Part shown: piece after piece, positions 24,919 through 36,566 of the stretch | How the letters are laid out: every line of letters starts with the position of its first letter | Position numbering within the stretch: position 1 is the first letter of the stretch | From: Lutraria lutraria | Taxonomy: Eukaryota; Mollusca; Bivalvia; Venerida; Mactridae | Assembly: GCA_964023205.1 (NCBI GenBank) | Contig: OZ026833.1 | Location: forward strand, 41,013,137-41,077,136 | Length of the DNA: 64,000 nt | Direction: 5' to 3' | The notes under the pieces: generated by a model | Database searches by the model: none | What the model saw: only the letters and a program-made list of their open reading frames with translations | What the model was told of the DNA's origin: nothing | Position numbers and translations under genes: made by a program

Positions 24919-25044
24919 GTAGGAAAGACTTGATCACGGGATTCACGTGAACACTGAGAGCACCTCGAGCGCTACTGACTAGGGATTCACGTGGACACCG
25001 ACGCTCGATGTGTTTCGAGAATCCCGTGATCAGGTCTTTCCTAC
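24919..25044. repeat. 126-bp inverted repeat with 25-bp arms
   Basis: The arm GTAGGAAAGACTTGATCACG (24919 onward, 25 bp) pairs with 25020-25044 at 24 of 25 positions. Inside, GGGATTCACGTG occurs twice as a direct repeat, at about 24938 and 24982. It is probably a small non-autonomous transposon. Confidence 0.8.
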
Positions 25045-25463
25045 TGTAAGAAATTGGTATCTGACTTACACAACGTTCAACAGTCGTTAGGTGGACATGT
25101 CCAATGACGATTGTCTCTGGCTCTGGTCACGTACATGGACATTGACATGGAAACACCCGATACAGGTATATTTTAACGTTTTATACATAACCTATTGACT
25201 GTCAAATTATCCTTGATTGGCTTTTCTCATGCTCGTTGTCTGAATGAACTTAATTAACGACAATTGTGTCTAATCATGATTTCACAGCAGAAAGCGAGCA
25301 AATACTTTTTTCACGAATGTGGACTTGTTTTTGATAAAGAAATCTCTTTCATCATCTAATGAAAGGAACTCAAACTGTGTGTGTATATATACAGTATATT
25401 ATTGCAGTCGCCTGTGAGTCGGCGTCGCATATGCTTAGTAAGTTTTGCATGCAAGTTATAATC

Positions 25464-25800
25464 ATGCACATATCTCAGTGACCACTTATAGGACTGCCTT
25501 GAATTAAACTTCTTGTAAAAGTCCAGGGGTATCTGACAGACAGGTTAGGTAACTCTTGATTGATTGTGGTGCTTTTCGTTCTTAGAAAGTTTGGTTAAAG
25601 TATCTCAGTGACCACTAATGTCATTGACTTGAAACTTCATGTTTGTGTCAAGGGGTATAAGACTGACACGTTAGGTAACTCTTGGTTGGATTTTAGCATA
25701 GGGGATACCCTTTTCGTGCTTCGAAAATTTGGTTTAAACCATGCACATATCTCAGTGACCACTAATGGGATTGACGTGAAACTTCATGTAAGTAGGAATT
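25464..25800 (+). repeat. ~145-bp tandem repeat, about 2.3 copies
   Basis: The block ATCTCAGTGACCACT...GACTTGAAACTTCATGT is seen near 25470, 25602 and 25749. The spacers between copies also match (GGTTAGGTAACTCTTG, TTTTCGT). The copies are diverged. Confidence 0.7.
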
Positions 25801-26051
25801 GCAACACCCCTATCCGACATCACAAAGGCATTGCTAGATCAGACTGCGTTTAGCAAATTATGTCCACGAGCGTTCTGCTTTTTCCGCCGTTATTAGGGTT
25901 GATTTGTTATGGTTGAATTCCTTCCTCGCCGTCGGTTTGTTTGTTCATATTCTTTTCAATCTGCTTCGCAGACTCGTGTTTCAATTTTTCTTTCAATTGT
26001 TCTTTAACTTTTGTTTTCACATAAACTTTACCTATGTCGTGACCTTTGACA

Positions 26052-26279
26052 TTACCAAGCATTTGTGAGCCTGAGTGTTTCCGACATACTCAAGGGGGCA
26101 ACAAATGCGTCTATATATTGAAATTCTTCAGGTATGTTGTTGAACCAAGTGACGCGCCGTTTAAATGTGGCCTTTTGAGTTGACAATTTCAAAGTACCGT
26201 AGGTTCTCTGGACTTTGAGAATGTTTTCAGATTTGGGTAGTTGGTTCATGGCACAAACACACGTTTTTTGTGTATACAT
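26052..26279 (-). pseudogene. Possible LINE C-terminal remnant
   Basis: A 75-residue minus-strand frame contains LKVQRTYGTLKLSTQKATFK, then FNNIPEEFQ. This loosely resembles the basic tail ending W/F-N-x-(I/L)-P found after reverse transcriptases of some non-LTR elements. No reverse transcriptase core is visible beside it. Confidence 0.25.
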
Positions 26280-26427
26280 GTTCTTAAGTATAATACACGC
26301 TGTTTTTTATAATACAATCTTATTAACTTACAGTCACGTTTAATGAACTGTTGATTTTTTCCAGGCTACACAGCCGTCCCACAATTCGGAGTTTTCACCT
26401 CTATTTCTCCTAAAAGTACATTCTGAA

Positions 26428-27107
26428 TTAACTACCCCAAAAACCCATACATTCTTTGCGACCAATCGGTATTTTATCTAAAACTGAATGTAAACCACTG
26501 TGTATTTGTAGAATATTTTCTGTTCCCATAAATGTCCAGAGAAATCCTGGCTTGGGTTTCAATATGTCATCCTCGCTTTCACTGATTTCACCTCCATCTG
26601 CTTCATTGTTGTCGCAGCATCGGAGTGTTCTAATACACCCGTTGAGGCCATAACACATGCTTACCTCTTCGACAGTATCTTCTTCTTCAATGGTTGATAC
26701 GTCAGACAGGAAATTGTCTATTTCTTCTGTTTCTTCTGGAGATTGTGGTGCAATCAACTGAACTGGCAATTCATTTGTGGACGATGGTGTTGTCGTTGGA
26801 AGTTCAGCCTTGTGAACATTACATGCTGTGGATGTTAACGTTTGTATTGTTTTGGGAAGTCTTTCCACTCCTGTTACCGACTTTACTGCACTGTTTAACG
26901 GGTGCCATTTTCAGTTTCGTCGTTTATGATTCCATGCACCCATAAAAAAGGTGGCTGTTCATCTTGCCTTAGTGAGGTGAACTCCGCTAGCTCACATGGT
27001 GCCAGTGCGACTTTTTCAATTCGCTGTTTAGTTTTGACCAGTGGCACGAGATGATATAGGTGCGAAATAGCTCGACATGGAGTACTTCCAAATGGCAGTC
27101 TAATACA
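26428..27107 (-). pseudogene. Degenerate coding segment, family unknown
   Basis: Two minus-strand frames abut: 27107-26900 (RLPFGSTPCRAISHLYHLVP to FLWVHGIINDETEN) and 26907-26428 (KWHPLNSAVKSV to GRKECMGFWGS). They look continuous across a one-base frameshift near 26905, giving roughly 220 residues. The second half is acidic and Ser/Thr-rich (TEEIDNFLSDVSTIEEEDTV, ISESEDDILKPKPG). I do not recognise the family. It could be a transposon-encoded protein or a decayed host exon; neighbouring DNA is rich in transposon debris. Confidence 0.35.
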
Positions 27108-27429
27108 ATAATTATCGTTAATACTAAAACAAGCTTAGCAAAATTAATTTATTTTTAAAGTTCCTTTCGTCAAAAATAATTGACTTGCGACAGGTAAAGC
27201 TTATCAAAGTGATTATCATGAAAATTATTTTTGATAATCAACATTCTACAGTTGTAAGTAATGTAGTACAAATGTAACATGGTATATTGATAAAGGGATT
27301 TCATATCAATATTCCCTTTTTCCTTATAATTTCCCCTCATTTAACACACATTTTTGCCAAATACGCTTCCAAAAACTGCGTAGAAAACAAGGCCGAAGAA
27401 ATAAAATCAGTTCTTAGTGCGTAAATTTA

Positions 27430-27690
27430 CGCACTATATTATTACGAACATAAAGCATTCAAACAGTGAGCTCATACTATATTCAAAATAGAAGTAATTT
27501 CTGTCAAATACAGAAATGCGTTAATTTACGAACCATACAAAAATAGAAGCAATTTATGTGAAATACAGAAGTACGTAAATTTACAAACTATACTAACGTA
27601 GAAGAAATTTCTATCAAATACATAAGTAAGTACATTTACGAAAGTGCACAAGAAAAGAAATGTCTATCAAACACAAAATACCTAAATTAA
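27430..27690. repeat. Diverged ~62-bp tandem repeat, about four copies
   Basis: Repeated motif: AATAGAAG/CAATTTATGT..AAATACAGAAGTACGTAAAT-like blocks begin near 27486, 27541, 27600 and 27650. Identity falls from left to right. Confidence 0.65.
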
Positions 27691-28428
27691 AGCACATTGC
27701 AAAATATAAGAAATTTCAGAGAATTGTGCAGAACAATACAAATTTCTGGACAAAATGAAGTTTTGACGAGTTGTATACAGTAATGTGTAAATTAAGTTCT
27801 TTACAAAAGTGCCTTTATCTTGCACCGTACAAACATTGGTAAATTTTGTAAATGAAGAATATTTTGCAATATAAACAAACTTAAGTTGCATTATTTTCAT
27901 ATTAAGTACAAAAACAATGGTCTATATTAAATTCTATTCTAAAGACAAAATGATCATTTAGGAAAACCATAGACTCCAAGTTAATGTGTAACTGTACATT
28001 GTATAAGGTACAAATATCAAACATAAACCCCCTATATGTTCAATATAGAAAAAATAATCAAATTAACACAACTGTACCAAAAGTATGCGATAAAAACCAA
28101 AAAAAAAACACAAGTTTTAAATTTTTTGCGGACAGGGCAATTTTTGACCCCAGAACCATAATTTGAACAAATTTAGTAGAGGTCCACTAGACAATTGCTA
28201 ACTATTAAGAAGTCAAGTTCTTTCAAGACACATATGTCTGGAATATTGCCACCACTGAGGTATTGAAGCATACAAATTAAGATTGAAAGTTATAAATAAA
28301 TAAAAGCAAGCACAAACAAACATGTTGTACCTTTGGAACAGCTTTCTCCTTTTCAAGGATATCATATAGTAGTGTGTCTATTTGCACGTTACTTTTTCCT
28401 CTCTCAACTTGCTTTGGCAAATCTTTAA

Positions 28429-28995
28429 AGGGGCATGCCCTGGAACTGAAGCGTCTCGAATATAAATCAAATTGGTATCATTTGAATGCCAAAATCAATT
28501 AATGAAAGTCCTGTAAAATATTTACGAAATGTCCCGCTATTTGACTCAAAATACACATTTCAAGATTTACCAAACCTGCCGATTACGCCTTAGAAAATAT
28601 TCGTCATTTTCATAACTCGACCCTTTCGGGATCTGTCAAAAGCGGAAAAAATGTCAACAAACTGTGAAATTGTAGTATTGCTCATGTCATGTTCATTGTT
28701 TGCGACATAAAGCTTATCTATCGATCAATTATAGGTAAATATCATTGTTTTGCTGCTTGATAGGCAGCGCGCACGCTAAGTTAAATTCTCAGACGAATCG
28801 GAAATATCGTTGTCGTCAATAAAAGGCTTGTAAGCCTTTTATTTAAACCGACATACAAATACCCACGCGTGCGTTATAGGGCCATTTTTGAAGGCACATT
28901 CTTCTTTGACTTTTCGGTAATAATTGTTTTTACAAGTGATAAACGCATTTTTGGTGTACGAAAAAAAAGACACAGCAGTTCCTGGGCATGCCCCT
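28429..28995. mobile_element. 567-bp non-autonomous DNA transposon flanked by TTAA
   Basis: The left end AGGGGCATGCCCTGGAACTG and the right end CAGTTCCTGGGCATGCCCCT are inverted repeats (one mismatch in 20). TTAA abuts both ends, at 28425-28428 and 28996-28999. A TTAA duplication is typical of piggyBac- and Kolobok-type transposases. No protein is encoded between the ends. Confidence 0.8.
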
Positions 28996-29654
28996 TTAAT
29001 AGCAACGCTCATATGACATTCAAGTAGTAATGAAGAATTGCAATGGTTTCATGTGGCATCACATGTATGGCTCTTAGGTGAATTTGACTGAACTGATAAT
29101 GGCGGCTACTGGCTTCTTTATAGATGTAGAGAAGTTCATGCGTACCATTATTGAAGGAAATATGAGATATTTTACTGATGAGAAATGAAGGGTCGTGGAG
29201 TGTTACGCAAGTTATTTTGGTGATGGAAGTTATCTAATTTTTCGACTAATTGTACTAATATTAGTTTAATCCTCTAGTGCCCAAACTCACAGACACTTAG
29301 GGTCAGAAACTCTAAAAAAATGTATTTTGTCAACCCCAATACATAAACTTATCATAGCTATAAACAAAACCGAAAATAAGCCGTTTTGAACAAAAATCCA
29401 TTCGTCATAAAAATAGCTCACATTCAAAAACACCTCGTATTTTATTCCATTTCCAACATTTTTACCTAAACCTTGTGTTCGTCGACGCAGTACACATTAT
29501 TCTCCACGATAGTGTTATACCTAGAAATGAAATAGAAAGGGTGCTGCGGAAAAGGGGCATGTAAACTTATTGTCTGTAAGATGTGGTTTGTGGCGTTGGA
29601 ATAGTACCTTCTTAAAACATTACATTCAAATCACACTGAGAAGGTAAAAAGGCT

Positions 29655-29813
29655 TGATAAATAGAGAAACTCGGGTCACTGTCCGGTGAGAACAATGTTA
29701 TCAGGCGAGGTGATATCGTCCAGGGTGGCAAGCTTTAGCGAGTCACCCTGGACGATATCGCCGAGTCTGATAACATTGTTCTCACCGGACTGTGACCCGA
29801 GTTTCTATTTATC
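29655..29813. mobile_element. 159-bp hairpin element
   Basis: Two arms of about 70 bases, 29655-29727 and 29744-29813, are nearly perfect inverted copies (AACTCGGGTCAC / GTGACCCGAGTTTC; CGATATCGTCCAGGGTG-type sequence near the centre). The loop is 16 bases. It would fold into a long RNA or DNA hairpin. Confidence 0.85.
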
Positions 29814-30222
29814 ATGTAACTCAGTTTTCGGAGCATAATTTAGTGTCATTTCACCTAAAATTTAGCGTTTAATTCGCTAGTGTGATGATAACGGTCACCC
29901 GGCAAATCACACTTTAAACAGTCAACAACCGCAGATAAATAGTTCACTACAATTGGGCAAAATAATAAAAAAAAACTCCCATGGATCACAAAATTTAATT
30001 TCACATTAAAGAAATCATTTGTTAACAATTACAAATTTGGTGAAAAATATTCAAAACAACAATTGAATACACAAAAACATACGCGGATTAATTTAAATAG
30101 TCGAGTGGGCGGAGCCAAAAAGTGTTCTCATGCTACTATAGCATCCTATTGACCTGAGAACACATAATGTTCTCAGGTCATGTGTTATCAGGCAGTTACC
30201 ATGGCAGTTGCATGATAAATAC
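29805..30222. mobile_element. Possible ~420-bp MITE with TATTTATCATG ends
   Basis: The left TATTTATCATGTAACT overlaps the right arm of the preceding hairpin. The right end is its inverse, AGTTGCATGATAAATA. Near the right end (30151-30179) is a perfect 12-base-arm palindrome, GACCTGAGAACA-cataa-TGTTCTCAGGTC. The two structures may be one element. Confidence 0.5.
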
Positions 30223-30929
30223 TAAGCTTGTGTCCTTTTAAAGATTCTGCTCATTATTCTTTCATCATAGAAACTTCTTTTTTTTGTGAAAAATGTTGTT
30301 TTGAAAGTAAACCTTTTCTTACAAAGGTCATAATGTGCATTATTAATAGATTTGACTTCACACACGAATTTGACTTTCGTTATGTACTTTGATAATCTGT
30401 ATGTTTCCTATTTATTTTTATTCTTGTGACAAACTCATTTTTTCTACAGTATTAGTCATGTTAGTAGTTCTCATGCTCTTCTCTATGTGTTTAGATTACT
30501 GATTTATGTAAATGTATTCATTTATTGTGTTCAATATTTTGTCGCCGCCAGCAAATGACGGCAAAAAGCATGAATTGCTTATATGCCTAATGAATTGAAT
30601 CGAATTATTATTGCATGTATATTTTTAAGAAAGATTCCAATAATGATGTTTTTATTTCAGTTTTGATATTTGATATATTAAGAACAACATTCATCGGAAA
30701 ATTATCTTTTTCAGCAACATATGAACCTTGTATGATTAAGTAAAAACAATAAAATCCTTGAGTAAGTCACAACAATCATTGTGCTTAATATTTAATACCA
30801 AACTGTATGTAAAAAATTGCATTTTAGCAAAATCAAAGATACTTAAATTTTGAAACTATATGTAGTATCAACGGAAACAATCCTTCACAGAAAAACAAAA
30901 GAGTTATAAAAACTATGCTAAGTACATGT

Positions 30930-31570
30930 ATTTCACAGAACAAAATCGCTGTCAAACTTTTTAAACACCTTAAAGCTCTTAACATGTTCTGTTTCACGTT
31001 TAAAACTAAACATTTTAAAATTCTTATCACACTGCCATAGTTTAACTGATCTACAAATATAACTCACAGTGTTATTATATCTTAATTCGACGTGGTCTTT
31101 GTCCACAACACTATTACAGTCTAGGAATATGCCATTGCTGTGAATCATTAAAAGTCTCCACCTTCATACGATTTCTCCGTTCAGTAACTGTTCTGTTAAC
31201 ATCAGAGAACACTCGCTCCACCTCAGCGTGCTGACAGGAACCACAGCAGCTACTGCACATAACTTTTTGATCTCCAACTGTTGGCTTAACCTTGTTCATC
31301 GTGATCAGAACAGCATAAGGACTCTGAAGATTCTCAGATGGCATATCTTTAACTGCCTGTTCCACTGGTTCCATTCCTCCAGACAGTTGTCGATACTGAA
31401 GCTAAAATGGTCTGCAAAGTCTCAAATTTCGTCCCCACCGATTATGGTGTCAGTGCTCTGCATGTTGAAGACTAACATACTGTCTATAATGTCTGTGTTG
31501 TCAAGAAGATCAAAGTTTATTGGCATGAACAGAAATGATAAATCGCCTTTGGCCATTTACAGTATATTTT
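30930..31570 (-). pseudogene. hAT-like transposase C-terminal remnant
   Basis: The minus-strand frame 31374-31114 contains HAEVERVFSDVNRTVTERRN, close to the hAT dimerisation signature (S-N-A-E-x-E-R-x-F-S-x-x-N...RNR). Adjacent pieces at 31570-31380 and 31148-30930 are in other frames. No DDE residues or terminal repeats were identified. Confidence 0.45.
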
Positions 31571-31739
31571 GATTTTATGGCAAAGACATATTTCATAGAA
31601 TCATAGTTAAACAAGAATAATACAATTGATTAAACAATAAATAGAAAAACAAATTGAATGTATGCAGAAAAAACAGTGATTATTTGAATAAGATTTGAAC
31701 AGAATAAATGCGCATATAAAAAGAAACAGTATCAGATTT

Positions 31740-32107
31740 CTAGGGTATATTTTCTTTGATTCATAGCACGGTCAATATATTTTGCTACCACTCTAATGAT
31801 TTTGGTTTTATTTTTGATGACAATAATATGGAAAATTTATTAATATTAGGCCAGGAAAAATGTCCTAAAAATCTTTTCTAATATTTCTATATAGTGGACA
31901 ACATAATGAAAATTGGTATTCCGATTCAACAACATTCATAAGGCATAATCTACATGTTCTATTTTCCCTGTTGATTCCAGCCCATCGCCTAGTTTCTATT
32001 TCAAATTTATGGGCAACCATTCTAATAGAAATATAACATTTTCTCAGTTTGTCATTATTTAGTATGGTTAGATAATCTTCAAACTCCAAGTTTTTATATA
32101 AAGACAA
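31740..32107 (-). pseudogene. Non-LTR retrotransposon 3' end (C-terminal reverse-transcriptase tail)
   Basis: The frame 32107-31865 reads like the tail of a LINE ORF2. Basic segments precede a Cys motif, ENRTCRLC...CCPLYRNIRKDF (C-x2-C...H/C-type). This corresponds to the conserved C-x2-C-x-D-E-x-H-F-L-L-x-C-P-x-Y pattern. Further left another frame continues NINKFSILLSSK and a final LAKYID-like helix. It is 5'-truncated. Confidence 0.65.
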
Positions 32108-32814
32108 TAATAGTTTGATTTAGTTGTATCTTAAGGTATTGGGATCCTAACTCAATACCTTCATATTGAAGAGTATTTAAATAGGCTAAAATTGCTGTCA
32201 ACAACATTGAATCAAACCTCAGTAGGGACAAACTTTTTCTTTTTTCTTTAAACATTATTTTTGTATCTCTTAGAAAACATTTAGGGCGAATTTTAAAAAA
32301 AAAATAATTAAGTGATTTTTATGGGTATTTATTGGCTAAATAATAATAGAAATGTGAACATTTTTCTGACCCTAGGGTTACTTTTGGCTGTATTGTGCAA
32401 CAATAAGGCTGGTGAGGTATGTGTTTCTTGCTTTTATTATGCTTTTTAGACATTGGAGACTATTTTAAACATAAGTTATCTCAATTAAAAATACTTCAGA
32501 GCATGAATTTTCTTGATTTTTGCAAAAAAAAGCTCGTAAATAATATGTCTTCGACGCATTGAAAAAAATATGTTGCTTTTTCATACAATGCACTAATATC
32601 TTAAGAAAAGTCCGAATGTAACATAATTCATTATAAGGCCTATAACAATGCAGATTTCCGTGACAGATATAAATATGATATCCAATGATAGTGCTGCAGC
32701 AATTAAACCAATGGTTAACATTATGAAACCAGTAGTTTCGTGACAGCTTTTAAATTATGTAGAAAAGTTTGTGAGTCTTCCTTTTTTGTGTCGTCTCCTT
32801 ATTACGAGGTTATA

Positions 32815-33846
32815 CGAGGTATGTTCGATATGTAATGTGTATTGTACTATAACACGAAAACAGTATGCACGATTTCACTAATGTTGATACGTCTAGATAC
32901 CTCTATTCAATACCTTTACAATGATATATAAATGAATATCAATTTCAACACAAAATTGTCAAAAATCTTTATTTGATGAGAGCCACTCGTTGACCACTGT
33001 TGAAAAAATAGTTGGAAAGCATGTTGAGAATTTTAAAGAAATTTGAGCTGACATAAAACTTCGTAGAAAACTCGGTCATTCATTGAGGCAACTTTTTGAA
33101 TAATTGGGATAAGTTTATGAATATCTTAAGTGACAGGTGGTAGTTGGAAAAAGAGATGTGTTACTTGCACGGAGACAGTTAAAGATTCTGCAAAATCAGG
33201 AAAACCGGTGACTGCAACAGGCTAAATTAATGTCTTCAAAGTCAGGGAATTGACTGAAAGGATGACAGATATACGATTCGCGATATTGCCAAAGCTGTTG
33301 GCATAATACAATCGAGAGTACATTGATAATGCTTATCAAACATGCTAAATGACCTATAGTTGCCAAACGGACAATGAGCAACGAAGTTCCTCAATGCCAT
33401 ATTCTTATCATTTGACGGTATAGCCAAACAGGTTTCTAAGTCTAACGGCAAAAGTATCACATGTCGTGATGTTGGACTTAGAAAGCTCAAGATATATTTA
33501 AAGAAATGACGCCCAGTGACTGGATTTAAACATGTTTGCCTACTCCACGATCATGCTCCAGAGAATTCATCTGACATAATGATTGTAAAACGATTTCTGA
33601 AGTCGGAGAAGGTAACCGTACTCGCCAGATCTTTTTCCCAGCGGCTTTTTCCTTTTTTCCAAAACTTCTTGCCTGGTCATCGACAATCCATTGGCTCAGC
33701 TTTTTGTCAGTGCCTCGGAGGTAGAGCCTAATCAGTAAACCGTGACGCATTTCAGAAATGAATTTACAGACTGACGGGATTTCGAGCATTTTAGTCGGTT
33801 ATTTTTAGAATATTACACAATACACATTACATATCGAACGTTACTC
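32815..33846 (+). mobile_element. Decayed mariner (Tc1/mariner superfamily) transposon with TIRs
   Basis: A perfect 23-base inverted repeat (32823-32845, GTTCGATATGTAATGTGTAT plus TGT, against 33817-33839) brackets the element. A few extra mismatched bases lie outside it. Inside, on the plus strand, are transposase pieces: RFAILPKLLA-like and 'TIRDIAKAVGI'-like DNA-binding remnants near 33260, and LLHDHAPENSS followed by MIVKRFLKSEKVTVL at 33540-33640. The second pair is the mariner H-D-N-A-P region with its second catalytic Asp. Stops and frameshifts occur throughout. It is shorter than the usual ~1.3 kb. Confidence 0.85.
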
Positions 33847-35043
33847 AGCCAAGTACTCAAGATTTATAAAAACAGCGATCATCTAAAAATAATGAAAGCA
33901 ATGCTTTAATATGTATTGCTTATAATGAATATTTTTTCATTGTTCTCTGCGACCCTTTAGTGTAAGTATATGTATATATACTCTGTATATATAATCTGTG
34001 TATAAAAACGTGTATTTTTCTTTTTTCTCAACACTTTTACCTGTTCCCATCATAACAGACATTGCTGTGGGTTGTATAACAGCCGTCTCAGTCCGTGACT
34101 TATTGAATGTCAACATGACGTCCATGAATATGGTACCGATACTATTTAAAAATCCATCATTAAGTGAAGCAGGAAATAAACACTAAACACTAGTGTAAGC
34201 TACCCTTCGTGGGCTTCACCATCTTGACAATGTTCATAGATTTCAAATATCAATTTATAAAACAATGAATTTATGATACAGTTTCTTAACAGTATCGGTT
34301 CAAAACAATACATCATTACGACATTTACAGCAAAATGTGATATACTTATCCGATTTAGGCCTTTTAATATTGATGCATCAGATAAAAGTGATAAAGGCTA
34401 CACGAATGTAATGCATTACGTTTAGTTCAGCCGTTATGTAATTTTGTGAAATACAAATTGTGTATCTAACGTGCTTACAATGTTAACTAAATCCCCGAGC
34501 GCTGAACAAATTTGGTCAACTTGCATACAGAAAATAAGTTGATAGTCGAAATTTAGTTGTTTATTTGTTTTGTTTATTTGTTTTTTCCTATTTTCTGTCC
34601 GTTACATCGGCAAGAAAGAAATTGCACGGTCACCTAATGTTTGTCTCAACACTATTCCATAGAAGTTCGGACACCTGGACATTAAACACTGTTTAAAATT
34701 GTACGAACATTTGCGAAAATGAACTATTTATTATGATAAATGTGTTGATGTATTGTATAACATACTCATTTACAATTTTCCCCACATCGTTTTTAAACAT
34801 ACATGCAGAAATTATATCACCCCATTATCGGGCGAAGAAAACTCTGTATGTCGACACACGGTCATGTGACGTCCTCCTAACGCCTGGTTGGTCGTGTAAA
34901 TTAATCTCCCCTAGAGTATGTGTCTATTTGCATGTTATCGCCCATATATGTGTTTTCTGATATTATAAAGAAAAAAGGTCCTTAACATTGTGTATGAGGC
35001 CCATATGGAAGATTGGTTTTACCCAAATGTGCGGCCTCTTGAT
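33847..35043. other. Intergenic, nothing recognised
   Basis: AT-rich, with a TATATA-rich stretch near 33970. No coding similarity noted. Confidence 0.35.
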
Positions 35044-35254
35044 ACCGTATTTTCATTTATTTTCGTCGGGCTCAATTTTCGTGTTTTTTTCCTAAAATGA
35101 CCATTTCGTAGGGACATAAATTCGCCAACTTCTATTTTTGAAAACAAATGCATTATCTTTCCATTTACATTCGTGGCGATTTGATTTCGTGGAGGAGCCG
35201 ACCCACGAAATCCACGAAATTAAATCCTCAATGAAAATTAATAATTCCACAGTA
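35044..35254 (-). mobile_element. MITE-1 copy, reverse orientation
   Basis: About 211 bp. Carries the reverse complement of the landmarks of the other copies (TTTCGTCGGGCTCAATTTTC at the left, ATTAATAATTCCACAGTA at the right). Confidence 0.8.
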
Positions 35255-35442
35255 TACAGTAATTATTATTATTACTGTATCCTTTCCCTTAATTATTGCG
35301 TACATGTTCACATGTTCCGAGTGGGATACTTTTTATATCATTTTACCTAAACTTTTAATAGTGGGTAGGTAAGTAGGCATTTTTATAATTTTGTTCACAG
35401 TCATTCCACGCATGTACTGAAAACTAAAAACAGAGAATAATG

Positions 35443-35676
35443 GCTTAGTTATTCTGACCAGCTTCCCTTGATTTTATTGCTAGGCCTTAACCAGTACTAA
35501 CCACATTCTGTCACACAAGCGTCCCTATAATTTATAAGTGGAAGACAATTTAACATATAAAATAATATCTTCAGTAATTAAAATTTGTCACGGACTAAGT
35601 GACCCCCCCCAGGGTTCGAACTCACAGCTGCTTGATCAGTAGACCAACACTCAAACCACTTAGCTAACGGGCAGGC
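35443..35676 (-). mobile_element. SINE family B
   Basis: On the minus strand a tRNA-like head has an A box TTAGCTAAGTGG and a B box GAGTTCGAACCCTGG. The body reads through GGTTAGTACTGGTTAAGGCC (minus sense). A second copy with matching layout is at 45709-45944. Confidence 0.75.
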
Positions 35677-36058
35677 CAGAGAGAATGTCAAGATTCAACA
35701 GAAGAAATAATAACTTTGCAATTTTGTGAACAATTTTAGAAATTACTGGCACATTTTATATCAAAACAGTACAAAATGACAACAATGTGTCAATATACAT
35801 ACAACAAATCACATATAATTTATATATAAAAACACATATACATATAATAATATAAACGAAGTAAATTGAGCGGATTGAAATTTTCGATGCATCTTTCAAT
35901 TTAAGTCACTGATCATACGAAGCATCTGTCATCAAATTAATGTATATGAATGTAACTTCTCTTCATTTACCAAAATAGTTGAAAATTATTATTCATACAA
36001 TTGTAATAACTTTACTTTTTTATCATAGGTGACGTCTAACAAATCACTTTTGAGACCT

Positions 36059-36064
36059 TTTATT
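36059..36064 (-). terminator. Poly(A) signal of the TGFBI/periostin-like gene
   Basis: AATAAA on the minus strand, 260 bases downstream of the stop codon and the first such hexamer reached. The cleavage site itself is not identifiable. Confidence 0.5.
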
Positions 36065-36323
36065 GTCAAACACCTTAAGAATGTTGTCATTCATAGCTTG
36101 TTGCACATTTATAAAGAGTGTTTCAGAAGCAGTATATTGCATATAATCCTTAAGCTGTTCGTGCGATAGGTGAAACTTTTCCTTTAAACAACGTGCAAAC
36201 AGTATACTGTCGATGATGTAAATCTCGCCAAATCTCAGCGATCTCGTGATACTCGAGAGTTCGAGACAGGTTACATAGCGAAGACAGTAAGTCTTTTTAT
36301 GTTACAATTATTCTGACATTCTA

Positions 36324-36566
36324 TCAGCTAGGATGGGGATCTAGTTTGCAGTCGCACTCAAAAACACGATCTATTTTATATAAAACACCATTGTTTGCAA
36401 TAACTGGATTCTCAACAATATCAGAGTATGTATTAAGAAAGTATTTATCTCCCTTCCCTCTTTGAAATATTAGATCTTCATTTTGTAAGGATTGGAGGCG
36501 AAGAAGCGACTCAGGAGGTATTTTACGGTATATTATGACGCCTTTCACAACATGATGTTGCATCAA
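36324..36566 (-). CDS. TGFBI-like exon 12: FAS1-4 end and stop
   Basis: Residues 577-656. LMQHHVVKGVIIYRKIPPES to NNGVLYKIDRVFECDC and TGA. The tail after the H2 box is short (about 15 residues) and ends with two Cys. Confidence 0.92.
   Translation of the reverse strand: MMQHHVVKGVIIYRKIPPESLLRLQSLQNEDLIFQRGKGDKYFLNTYSDIVENPVIANNGVLYKIDRVFECDCKLDPHPS

Noticed and set aside
27430..27690. CRISPR-like array
   Set aside because: Units are diverged tandem copies without unique spacers, and this is animal DNA.
33242..33490. Minus-strand 82-residue frame
   Set aside because: Shadow of the plus-strand mariner transposase remnant.
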